DNA from: Gammaproteobacteria bacterium
Lineage (GTDB): Bacteria; Pseudomonadota; Gammaproteobacteria; SZUA-229
DNA length: 7,795 bases
Reading direction: 5' to 3'
Assembly: GCA_021768055.1 (NCBI GenBank)
Contig: JAASSE010000032.1
Span: forward strand, 1-7,795
Part shown: positions 1 through 5,885 of the stretch, piece after piece
Layout: each line of letters opens with the position of its first letter
How positions within the stretch are numbered: the first letter of the stretch is position 1
The notes under the pieces: generated by a model
Databases searched by the model: none
Seen by the model: only the letters and a program-made list of their open reading frames with translations
What the model was told of the DNA's origin: nothing
Made by a program: the position numbers and the translations under genes

Positions 1-595
1 CGTACAGGTCAACATGGGATTCCGCCTGCGACCAGAAGGCACCGGCGTCCAGACCCAGCAAGTGTACTGCGACCATGTAACCGCCGAGAACACCGACCGC
101 GCTGAAAATCGCCGCCAGCAAGGGCATCGAGATAAAGCCTGCCAGAAAGCGCGGTGCAATCACGCGCTCGATCGGATTCACCGCCATCATTTCCATGCCT
201 GAAAGCTGCTCGGTGGCCTTCATCAACCCTATTTCCGCCGTCAGTGCCGAACCTGCGCGGCCGGCGAACAGCAACGCGGTCACCACCGGGCCCAGCTCAC
301 GCAGCAGTGACAGCACCACCATCACGCTGACCGAGTCCTCGGCACCGAAATCCACCAGCGCATAATAGGATTGCAGCCCCATGACCATGCCGACGAACAG
401 GCCGGCGACAACGATAATCAGCAGGGTCAATACACCCACCGAATACATCTGCTGGATCAGTAGGCCAGGACGAAACAGCATACCCCGCATTGCCGGCAGC
501 ACTTTGAGCAGGAACATGTGACCGCGGCCGAGCCGCTGTATCGATGAAAACGTCTCGTGACCTAGGTGCTGCAGCTTGTTCAGAAAAATGGTCAT
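1..595 (-). CDS. mlaE: MlaE, permease of the Mla phospholipid ABC transporter (3' end cut off by window)
   Basis: MlaE is the inner-membrane permease of the MlaFEDB complex, which moves phospholipid between the inner membrane and periplasmic MlaC to maintain outer-membrane lipid asymmetry. Reading the minus strand from ATG at 595-593 gives 198 open codons that run off base 1; the family is about 260 residues, so roughly the last quarter is missing. The family hallmark lies at residues 99-141: RELGPVVTALLFAGRAGSAL, then TAEIGLMKATEQLSGMEMMA, ending in VNP. It is preceded by a hydrophobic segment at about 53-72 (VGVLTLLIIVVAGLFVGMVM), and another lies at about 152-180. The start overlaps the mlaF stop as ATGA (592-595), so translation is probably coupled. 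The gene order mlaF then mlaE matches E. coli; mlaD would be expected beyond the edge. Identity is clear from the motif; only the C-terminus is unseen. Confidence 0.96.
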   Translation of the reverse strand, partial: MTIFLNKLQHLGHETFSSIQRLGRGHMFLLKVLPAMRGMLFRPGLLIQQMYSVGVLTLLIIVVAGLFVGMVMGLQSYYALVDFGAEDSVSVMVVLSLLRELGPVVTALLFAGRAGSALTAEIGLMKATEQLSGMEMMAVNPIERVIAPRFLAGFISMPLLAAIFSAVGVLGGYMVAVHLLGLDAGAFWSQAESHVDLY

Positions 596-1398
596 CGGCC
601 GTTACCCGATAACAGATCATCCAGCACGGACGTTGCCGGGTAGTGAAACGGAACCGGTCCGTCGGCCTCGCCCTGGACAAACTGGCGGACCCACTCCGAA
701 TCACTATCCCTGAAGCGGTCAGGATGACCCTGCCCGATCACCTGGCCGTCGGAAATGATGTAGGCGTAATCGGCAATCGACAGGGTTTCGTGCACGTCGT
801 GCGAGACCACGATGCTGCAGATGTCGAGTACATTGTTCAGCTCACGGATCAGCTTGAGTAATACCCCCATGGAGATCGGATCCTGCCCGGTAAAGGGTTC
901 ATCGTACATGATCATCATCGGATCCAGCGAAATCGCACGCGCCATCGCGACCCGTCGCGCCATGCCGCCGGACAGCTCGGACGGCATCAGTTGTGCCGCC
1001 CCGCGCAATCCCACAGCGTTCAGCTTGAGCAGCACCAGCTGCCTGATCATGCCTTCGCTGAGGCGGGTATGTTCGCGCAGTGGATAGGCAACGTTTTCAA
1101 ACACGTTAAGGTCTGTCAACAGGGCACCGGTCTGGAACAGCATGCCCATGCGCTTTCTGAGCGCGTACAGCTCGGAGGTCTTGAGCTTGTGTACATTGAG
1201 GCCGTCGACTTCGATGCTACCGGTGTCCGGATGCAACTGGCCGCCGATCAGTTTCAGCAAGGTGGTCTTGCCGGTACCGCTGGGGCCCATGATCGCGGTA
1301 ATGCCCTTGCGGGGGATATCCATGTTGATTCCGTCGAATATCTTGCGATCACCACGACTGAATGTCATGTCGCGGATTTTGATCAGTGTATCGCTCAA
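592..1398 (-). CDS. mlaF: MlaF, ATPase of the Mla phospholipid ABC transporter, TTG start
   Basis: MlaF is the cytoplasmic ATPase that drives MlaE. From the TTG at 1398-1396 the protein has 268 residues, beginning MSDTLIKIRDMTFSRGDR; E. coli MlaF has 269. Visible motifs: Walker A GPSGTGKTT at 38-46 (Lys44), signature LSGGM at 142-146, Walker B MIMYDEP at 162-168 with catalytic Glu167, and the H-loop His200 in VVSHD. The C-terminal tail RQFVQGEADGPVPFHYPA is the MlaF-specific extension, which in E. coli contacts the partner MlaF subunit, and separates it from other ABC ATPases. The reading frame stays open upstream to ATG at 1512, but those 38 extra residues match nothing in the family. The TTG has AGGA seven bases upstream (1409-1406). 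The stop overlaps the mlaE start. Function is near certain; the TTG start is inferred from length, homology and the ribosome site. Confidence 0.95.
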   Translation of the reverse strand: MSDTLIKIRDMTFSRGDRKIFDGINMDIPRKGITAIMGPSGTGKTTLLKLIGGQLHPDTGSIEVDGLNVHKLKTSELYALRKRMGMLFQTGALLTDLNVFENVAYPLREHTRLSEGMIRQLVLLKLNAVGLRGAAQLMPSELSGGMARRVAMARAISLDPMMIMYDEPFTGQDPISMGVLLKLIRELNNVLDICSIVVSHDVHETLSIADYAYIISDGQVIGQGHPDRFRDSDSEWVRQFVQGEADGPVPFHYPATSVLDDLLSGNGR

Positions 1399-1405
1399 GT
1401 GCGGG

Positions 1406-1409
1406 TCCT
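1406..1409 (-). promoter_or_regulatory. Ribosome binding site deciding the mlaF TTG start
   Basis: On the minus strand AGGA lies seven bases before the TTG at 1398-1396. This spacing is normal for a Shine-Dalgarno site and supports the TTG over the in-frame ATG at 1512. Among the genes here only mlaF and hpf have a convincing site. Confidence 0.6.
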
Positions 1410-1480
1410 GGTGGCTGGCCGTATTTATTATTAATGTTATTGGGCAGCTATTGTATTCGTTTGGGCTACCGGCCTCCAGC

Positions 1481-1494
1481 ATCCTGCACAGGAT
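1481..1494. repeat. 14-base dyad in the mlaF-yrbG gap
   Basis: ATCCTG (1481-1486) and CAGGAT (1489-1494) are perfect inverted copies separated by CA. A two-base loop is too tight for an RNA hairpin to close fully, so a protein-binding operator is the more natural reading. The regulator is unknown. Confidence 0.45.
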
Positions 1495-1504
1495 TGTGTA
1501 ATAA

Positions 1505-1556
1505 ATTAGCAATAGCTTTCAGCGGAACTGGGGGACGAAAGCTGATCAATGCTAAT
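1505..1556. repeat. 52-base two-part inverted repeat upstream of yrbG
   Basis: ATTAGCA (1505-1511) is the exact inverse of TGCTAAT (1550-1556), and AGCTTTC (1514-1520) is the exact inverse of GAAAGCT (1537-1543). The two 7-base pairs nest as one stem, with an unequal internal loop (2 bases, 1512-1513, against 6 bases, 1544-1549) and a 16-base apical loop. No run of T follows in either direction, so it is not a standard terminator. It could be an operator with spaced half-sites or a structured leader. Confidence 0.55.
1524..1550 (+). promoter_or_regulatory. Possible sigma-E-type promoter for yrbG operon
   Basis: GGAACTG (1524-1530) matches six of seven bases of the sigma-E -35 element GGAACTT. 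After 15 bases comes TCAAT (1546-1550), close to the -10 forms TCAAA and TCTGA. Transcription would begin near 1556-1558, downstream of the ATG at 1549 and about 30 bases before the ATG at 1588. Sigma-E control of envelope genes is well known, but short matches like this occur by chance. Confidence 0.25.
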
Positions 1557-1587
1557 ATGTGCCGCAAAAGAACAAGTACCGTCTTAC

Positions 1588-2553
1588 ATGCTTTTCAACA
1601 CCATCGCCATCATAGGCGGCTTCCTGCTGCTGATCTGGAGTGCCGACCGCTTTATCGTGGGCGCGGCAGCGACCGCCCGTAACCTGAATGTACCCCCGCT
1701 GATCATCGGGCTGACCATCGTCGGCTTCGGCACCTCGGCACCGGAAATGCTGGTGGCCGCGATCGCCGCGATGAATGGCAGCACCGGGCTGGCCATCGGC
1801 AACGCGCTCGGTTCGAATATCGCCAATATCACCCTGGTGCTCGGTACCGCCGCGGTGATCATGCCGCTGAATGTACAATCTCGCATCCTGCGCAAGGAGA
1901 TACCGCTGCTGATGGTGGCGATGCTGATGATGCTGGTGCTGATACAGGATAACCACCTGGGACGGACTGACGGCCTGATCATGATCGGCTCACTGCTGAT
2001 GTTGATGTGGTGGCTAACCGGGCAGGCCCTGTTAGGCCGGGAAACAGATGTCATGGTGATGGAAATTGAACAGGAACTGCCTGCCGAGATGTCGATGCCG
2101 CGTGCCTTGCTATGGTTGGCCATAGGGATGGTGCTGCTGGTAGGCAGTTCCAAGCTGCTGGTGTGGGGCGCGGTGGGCATCGCCACTGAATTCGGTGTCA
2201 GCGACCTGCTGATCGGCCTCACCATCATCGCCATCGGCACCAGCCTGCCTGAACTGGCGGCTTCCATCGCCGGCGCCCTCAAGAACGAGCACGATATTGC
2301 TATCGGCAACGTGGTCGGTTCCAACATCTTCAACACGCTGGCCGTGATGGGCATTCCCGGTCTAATATACCCGTCAACACTGGATGCAGGGGTGCTGACA
2401 CGTGATGTGCCGGTGGTATTCATGCTCACCATTGGGCTGATAATCATGTCTTACGGTTTCAGGGGCCCGGGCCGTGTGAACCGTTTCGAAGGCGCCGTCC
2501 TGCTGTGCTGTTTCGCTGCTTACCAGGCTTTGCTTTACTTCACCGAACTGTAG
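1588..2553 (+). CDS. yrbG: YrbG-like calcium/sodium:cation antiporter (CaCA family)
   Basis: This is an inner-membrane cation exchanger of the K+-dependent Na+/Ca2+ exchanger-related type. The 321-residue protein has the two inverted alpha-repeats that form the ion site. Repeat one has GFGTSAPE (46-53) and GNALGSN (71-77); repeat two has AIGTSLPE (215-222) and GNVVGSN (240-246). Glu53 and Glu222 are the expected cation ligands. Hydrophobic segments fill nearly the whole chain, with a charged loop at about 149-170 between the halves. The E. coli protein has 325 residues and begins at the equivalent of MLFNTIAIIGG, so I place the start at 1588, not at the in-frame ATG at 1549, which would add 13 polar residues. 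Neither start has a good ribosome site. It heads the operon, 20 bases before kdsD. The transported ion and its link to LPS synthesis are not established by the sequence. Confidence 0.93.
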   Translation: MLFNTIAIIGGFLLLIWSADRFIVGAAATARNLNVPPLIIGLTIVGFGTSAPEMLVAAIAAMNGSTGLAIGNALGSNIANITLVLGTAAVIMPLNVQSRILRKEIPLLMVAMLMMLVLIQDNHLGRTDGLIMIGSLLMLMWWLTGQALLGRETDVMVMEIEQELPAEMSMPRALLWLAIGMVLLVGSSKLLVWGAVGIATEFGVSDLLIGLTIIAIGTSLPELAASIAGALKNEHDIAIGNVVGSNIFNTLAVMGIPGLIYPSTLDAGVLTRDVPVVFMLTIGLIIMSYGFRGPGRVNRFEGAVLLCCFAAYQALLYFTEL

Positions 2554-2573
2554 CAATACCGGATACATACACT

Positions 2574-3545
2574 ATGTCACAAACGGATTTCAAAAGGCTG
2601 GGCCTGGCTGTCATCGAGACCGAACTGGCGTCGGTCAATGCGCTGAAAGACCGGATCGATGATGCCTTTGCCAACGCCTGTGAACTGATGCTGAAGTGCG
2701 AAGGCCGTATTGTCGTTACCGGCATGGGAAAATCCGGCCACATTGCCGGCAAGATAGCCGCGACCCTGGCGAGCACAGGCAGCCCGGCTTTCTTTGTCCA
2801 CCCCGGTGAAGCCAGTCACGGCGACCTCGGCATGATCACACCCAGGGATGTCGTCATCGCGCTGTCGAATTCAGGCAACACCGCGGAGATCCTTACCATC
2901 GTGCCCATTATCAAGCGCCTGGGCGTGCCGCTGATCAGCATGACCGGCAATGCCGGCTCGCCGCTGGCCGCGGAAGCAACCATTAACCTGAACGTGGGTG
3001 TCGATAACGAAGCCTGTCCGCTCGGGCTGGCGCCCACCTCGAGTACCACGGTTGCAGTGGTGATGGGTGACGCCCTCGCCGTCGCACTGCTCGAAGCACG
3101 CGGCTTTACCGAAGAAGACTTTGCGCTGTCGCATCCCGGTGGCACCCTGGGCCGCCGCCTGCTGTTACATGTATCCGACATCATGCATACCGGGGACGCG
3201 ATGCCACAGGTTCCTGCCGATGCCACCATCTCTGAAGCACTGCTGGAGATGAGCAGCAAGGGCATGGGCATGACTGCCATTGTCGATTCAACCAGCACCG
3301 TACTGGGCATCTACACCGACGGTGATTTGCGCCGGACACTGGATAAAAACATCGATATCAAGACAACAGCCATCGCAGAAGTCATGACAGCCGATTGCAA
3401 AACCGTTGATAGCCATGACCTTGCTGCCGAAGTGCTTAAACTGATGGATGATTTCAAGATCAACGCAGCGCTGGTTACCGACGAAAGCAACCGCCTGATC
3501 GGTGCGCTGAATATGCACGACCTGTTAAGGGCCGGCGTGGTTTAA
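2574..3545 (+). CDS. kdsD: KdsD, D-arabinose 5-phosphate isomerase
   Basis: KdsD interconverts D-ribulose 5-phosphate and D-arabinose 5-phosphate, the first step towards Kdo for LPS inner core. The 323-residue protein (E. coli: 328) has a sugar isomerase (SIS) domain at about 40-175 followed by two CBS domains at about 203-257 and 268-321. SIS motifs include GMGKSGHIAGK (50-60), HPGEASHGDLG (76-86), LSNSGNTAE (97-105) and TSSTT (155-159). The four residues reported as important in E. coli (Lys59, Glu111, Glu152, His193) line up with a constant offset of six as Lys53, Glu105, Glu146 and His187, so the enzyme should be active. The frame is open back to 2505, inside yrbG, but the family start matches MSQTDFKRLG at 2574. 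Only a weak GGA lies nine or more bases upstream. It sits next to kdsC, which acts later in the same pathway. Confidence 0.97.
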   Translation: MSQTDFKRLGLAVIETELASVNALKDRIDDAFANACELMLKCEGRIVVTGMGKSGHIAGKIAATLASTGSPAFFVHPGEASHGDLGMITPRDVVIALSNSGNTAEILTIVPIIKRLGVPLISMTGNAGSPLAAEATINLNVGVDNEACPLGLAPTSSTTVAVVMGDALAVALLEARGFTEEDFALSHPGGTLGRRLLLHVSDIMHTGDAMPQVPADATISEALLEMSSKGMGMTAIVDSTSTVLGIYTDGDLRRTLDKNIDIKTTAIAEVMTADCKTVDSHDLAAEVLKLMDDFKINAALVTDESNRLIGALNMHDLLRAGVV

Positions 3546-3581
3546 CTTTTTTACATTGAATTAATCAACAAGTGTTACAAC

Positions 3582-4115
3582 ATGCAGGACGTACTCGATA
3601 AAGCAAAAAACATAGAGCTCGTAATCTTCGATGTCGATGGTGTCATGACTGATGGTAGCCTGTTCCTGGGTGATGATGGACAGGAATACAAGGCATTCAA
3701 TTCACTCGACGGACACGGCATGCGCATGCTGCAGGAAGGCGGCATCACGGCCGCAATCATTACCGGGCGCAAATCCAACGTGGTTGAGCATCGCATGAAC
3801 GACCTCGGCATCACCCGCGTTTACCAGGGTTTCCGCGACAAAATCCCTGCCTATGAAACCCTGATGGAAGATGTCGGCCTTGATACGGAACAGGTCGCTT
3901 ACGTCGGTGATGATGTGGTTGACCTGCCGATCATGACCCGGGTGGGTTTTGCTATCGCAGTGCAGAGCGCGCATCCCTACGTTAAAAAACATGCACACTG
4001 GATCACCCAGAGAAGCGGTGGGCAAGGTGCTGTACGCGATGTTTGTGAACTTATTCTAGAGGCGAAAGGTCTGCTTACACAGGCACTCGAATCTTACCTG
4101 TACGTTAAAAAGTGA
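3582..4115 (+). CDS. kdsC: KdsC, 3-deoxy-D-manno-octulosonate 8-phosphate phosphatase
   Basis: KdsC removes the phosphate from Kdo 8-phosphate, releasing Kdo for activation by KdsB. The 177-residue protein (E. coli: 188) is a small HAD phosphatase without a cap domain, which in this family forms tetramers. HAD motif I is FDVDGVMTDG (16-25), with nucleophile Asp17 and Asp19; motif II is ITGR (60-63) with Thr61; motif III is Lys87 in RDKIPAY; motif IV is GDDVVDLPIM (109-118) with Asp110, Asp111 and Asp114. The sequence SGGQGAVRD (145-153) is typical of the KdsC C-terminal end. The start follows a 36-base A/T-rich gap after kdsD and has no visible ribosome site. The stop overlaps the lptC GTG as GTGA. 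The length difference from E. coli lies mostly at the N-terminus and touches no motif. Confidence 0.96.
   Translation: MQDVLDKAKNIELVIFDVDGVMTDGSLFLGDDGQEYKAFNSLDGHGMRMLQEGGITAAIITGRKSNVVEHRMNDLGITRVYQGFRDKIPAYETLMEDVGLDTEQVAYVGDDVVDLPIMTRVGFAIAVQSAHPYVKKHAHWITQRSGGQGAVRDVCELILEAKGLLTQALESYLYVKK
4047..4074 (+). promoter_or_regulatory. Possible sigma-E-type promoter inside kdsC, upstream of lptC
   Basis: GAACTT (4047-4052, preceded by T) is a full core match to the sigma-E -35 element. TCTGC (4070-4074) follows 17 bases later and resembles the -10 form TCTGA. The start of transcription would fall about 30 bases before the lptC GTG. In E. coli a sigma-E-dependent promoter drives lptAB from inside this operon, so an internal promoter here is plausible. 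The match alone is weak evidence. Confidence 0.28.
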
Positions 4116-4660
4116 AAATACCATTCAGATTAGGCACGCTGGTCATTATTATTCTGATTGGCCTGTGGGTCATTACTGAACCAACGGTAGAAAAACCGCC
4201 GGTGAAAGAAAAAGACCCGCATTTTGTCGACGCCTATGTCAAGAACTTCACCATGACATCCATGAATGAAGAAGGGATACCTGATTACACCCTGACTGCA
4301 CAATTAATGGAGCATTATAATGACACGGGTGATTCAAGGATCACTGCGCCCGTGTTCAAATTCAAGCGTCCGGACAGCAACTGGCGGGTAAGTGCGCGCT
4401 ACGGCAATATTGATGATGACAACGTCTGGGTCACACTGGAAGAAGATGTTGTAATGCTGCAACAGGACACGGAAAACCCTATAAAGATTGAAACAAGCCA
4501 CATGCGCTACAACACACAAACCCGTATTGCCAACAGTAATGAAACCGTGGATATTCAACAGGGGGCAATGGTGATTAAATCAAACGGCATGATCTTTAAC
4601 AGCCAGACTGGACGATTACAATTGCTCGCCGGCGTAAACGGTACTTATGTTAAGCCGTAA
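4112..4660 (+). CDS. lptC: LptC, inner-membrane LPS transport protein, GTG start
   Basis: LptC is a bitopic inner-membrane protein that joins LptB2FG and hands extracted LPS to periplasmic LptA. The 182-residue product (E. coli: 191) has one N-terminal membrane helix at about 7-22 (LGTLVIIILIGLWVIT) and no cleavage site. A periplasmic beta-jellyroll (LptC/YrbK domain) fills about 38-175. The segment EGIPDYTLTAQLMEHYNDTG (54-73) corresponds to the family's conserved first strands. The start is GTG at 4112, giving a 4-base GTGA overlap with the kdsC stop; there is no ribosome site, so translation is probably coupled. The 3' end overlaps lptA by 14 bases. Composition turns richer in A/T from about this gene. 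The call rests on the transmembrane anchor, strand pattern, and position between kdsC and lptA; LptC sequences diverge strongly, so motif evidence is thinner than for its neighbours. Confidence 0.93.
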   Translation: MKIPFRLGTLVIIILIGLWVITEPTVEKPPVKEKDPHFVDAYVKNFTMTSMNEEGIPDYTLTAQLMEHYNDTGDSRITAPVFKFKRPDSNWRVSARYGNIDDDNVWVTLEEDVVMLQQDTENPIKIETSHMRYNTQTRIANSNETVDIQQGAMVIKSNGMIFNSQTGRLQLLAGVNGTYVKP

Positions 4661-5156
4661 AAATATCATTTTGCTCGCACTATTATGTGGCTATGTTACT
4701 GCCTCTGGTGCAGGCAAGTCGCTCATGCATGCGAGCAATGCGCCGGTAAACATCTATGCCGACCGTATGCAGTATGATATACAAAGCGGCAGAAGCGAAT
4801 ACCATGGAAATGTTCGTGTAACGCAAAATAATATCGAGCTCACGGGTGACCGGGTTTTCGCCTACCAGGAAAACAATGACCTAAAAAACATCAAGGTAGA
4901 AGGCTCACCTGCCATCTATCGCCAGCTTTCAGAGGACGGCAAATACATCAATGCACAAAGCATGCGCATGGAGTATTTTGCGGACACTAACCGGCTGGTG
5001 CTGACAGAAAAGGCAAGGCTCGAACAGGCTGGTCATATCGTTGAAAGCGAGAAGATCGTCTATGACACCGTAAGAGAAATTATCATCGCCGGCAACGACA
5101 CACAAAGCGAGCGTGTCAATATCACCATCACACCGGATACCACCAAACAACAATAA
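4647..5156 (+). CDS. lptA: LptA, periplasmic LPS-binding bridge protein
   Basis: LptA polymerises end to end to form the periplasmic bridge carrying LPS from LptC to LptD. The 169-residue precursor (E. coli: 185) starts with a signal peptide: basic MLSRK, hydrophobic NIILLALLCGYVT (6-18), and a likely signal peptidase I site after ASGA (residue 22). The mature part holds an OstA/LptA jellyroll at about 34-155. The sequence NIYADRMQYDIQSGRSEYHG (35-54) is the family opening, with repeats of the same strand pattern such as ELTGDRV (64-70) and ESEKIVYD (133-140). ATG 4647 lies inside lptC, overlapping by 14 bases in a different frame; lptC and lptA also overlap in E. coli. No strong ribosome site is seen. 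The stop is six bases before lptB. The shorter length falls mainly at the C-terminus, a variable region in the family. Confidence 0.95.
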   Translation: MLSRKNIILLALLCGYVTASGAGKSLMHASNAPVNIYADRMQYDIQSGRSEYHGNVRVTQNNIELTGDRVFAYQENNDLKNIKVEGSPAIYRQLSEDGKYINAQSMRMEYFADTNRLVLTEKARLEQAGHIVESEKIVYDTVREIIIAGNDTQSERVNITITPDTTKQQ

Positions 5157-5162
5157 AAAAAC

Positions 5163-5885
5163 ATGCCCGAGCTGTTTGCTGAAAACCTGGTAAAGAGTTA
5201 CAAATCGCGCACGGTCGTAGACGGGGTTTCGCTTTCCGTCAAAAGCGGCGAGGTTGTCGGCCTGCTCGGGCCGAACGGTGCCGGCAAAACCACCAGTTTT
5301 TATATGATGGTAGGCCTGGTCAAGGCCGACCAGGGCAGCATCCATATCGATACGACTGATATCACGCATTTACCGGTCCATGCCCGTGCCCGCCTCGGCG
5401 TCGGCTATCTGCCGCAAGAAGCTTCGGTATTCAGAAAGATGTCAGTGGAAGACAACATTATGGCTGTTCTGGAAGCGCAGGATTTAACCAGGGAAAAACG
5501 CGATGAACAGCTACAAATGCTGCTCGATGAACTGCAAATTGAACATATACGCACCAGCCTGGGCATGAACCTGTCCGGCGGTGAAAGGCGCCGTGTCGAA
5601 ATTGCCCGCGCACTGGCGTCAAAACCGGCTTTTATCCTACTGGATGAGCCCTTCGCTGGCGTCGATCCGATCTCGGTGATCGACATCCAGAAAAGCATTG
5701 AACACTTGACCCGCCTCAATATCGGTATCCTGATTACCGACCATAATGTCCGTGAAACCCTGGGAATTTGCCATCGCGCCTACATATTGAGCGATGGTAA
5801 AATCATAGCCCAGGGTCAACCTGACGAAATTCTTGACAATGAACAGGTCCGAGATGTGTATCTTGGCCATGATTTTCGACTATAA
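5163..5885 (+). CDS. lptB: LptB, ATPase of the LPS export ABC transporter
   Basis: LptB is the cytoplasmic ATPase dimer of LptB2FG, which pulls LPS out of the inner membrane and pushes it along the Lpt bridge. The 240-residue protein (E. coli: 241) has Walker [10 protein letters not shown] at 36-44 (Lys42), the Q-loop Gln85 in [10 protein letters not shown], signature [16 protein letters not shown] at 137-152, Walker B FILLDEP at 157-163 with Glu162, and the switch His194 in ITDHNVRET. Phe90 and Arg91, in the groove that receives the LptF and LptG coupling helices, are present. The C-terminal [18 protein letters not shown] is characteristic of LptB and separates it from LivF-like ATPases. The start lies six bases after the lptA stop, in an A-rich stretch without a ribosome site. 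lptF and lptG are not in the window, as is usual for gammaproteobacteria. Confidence 0.98.
   Translation: MPELFAENLVKSYKSRTVVDGVSLSVKSGEVVGLLGPNGAGKTTSFYMMVGLVKADQGSIHIDTTDITHLPVHARARLGVGYLPQEASVFRKMSVEDNIMAVLEAQDLTREKRDEQLQMLLDELQIEHIRTSLGMNLSGGERRRVEIARALASKPAFILLDEPFAGVDPISVIDIQKSIEHLTRLNIGILITDHNVRETLGICHRAYILSDGKIIAQGQPDEILDNEQVRDVYLGHDFRL
5833..5862 (+). promoter_or_regulatory. Possible sigma-70 promoter within the 3' end of lptB
   Basis: TTGACA (5833-5838) is a perfect -35 box. The best -10 at 18-base spacing is TGTATC (5857-5862), only three of six matches. If real, it would start a transcript through the structured spacer into rpoN and hpf. The -35 is inside coding sequence and may be chance. 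Confidence 0.2.

Larger units (their letters stand above)
1399..1587. promoter_or_regulatory. Divergent intergenic region between mlaF and yrbG
   Basis: These 189 bases must carry the promoters of two divergent units, mlaFE leftwards and the yrbG-kds-lpt operon rightwards. It is more A/T-rich near mlaF (about 1418-1445). A possible leftward sigma-70 promoter is TACAAT (minus strand, 1455-1450), 17 bases after a poor -35 TGGAGG (1478-1473); this is weak. Two inverted repeats lie at 1481-1494 and 1505-1556, and a possible rightward sigma-E-type promoter at 1524-1550; these are listed separately. No small open frame with a convincing start is seen. That promoters lie here follows from the layout; the exact boxes are guesses. 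Confidence 0.6.

Noticed and set aside
1399..1512. N-terminal extension of MlaF from ATG at 1512
   Set aside because: The 38 extra residues have no family match and the TTG at 1398 has a ribosome site and gives the expected length.
1584..2447. Long 287-codon open frame on the minus strand opposite yrbG
   Set aside because: Its translation is rich in Ser, Met and Ile without recognisable motifs, and it mirrors a well-supported membrane transporter. It is a shadow of yrbG codon usage.
3524..3552. Possible intrinsic terminator between kdsD and kdsC (GTTAA/TTAAC stem followed by six T)
   Set aside because: The stem is only five A/T-rich pairs with an ill-fitting interior, and kdsC lies 36 bases downstream in an operon arrangement. 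At most a weak attenuator.
4243..4264. Second GAACTT in lptC as a sigma-E -35 for lptA
   Set aside because: No TC-type -10 element lies 15-17 bases downstream.
4647..4712. Lipoprotein signal in LptA (Cys14 in LALLCG)
   Set aside because: The residue before Cys is Leu, not Gly, Ala or Ser as a lipobox needs, and LptA is a soluble periplasmic protein. ASGA fits signal peptidase I instead.
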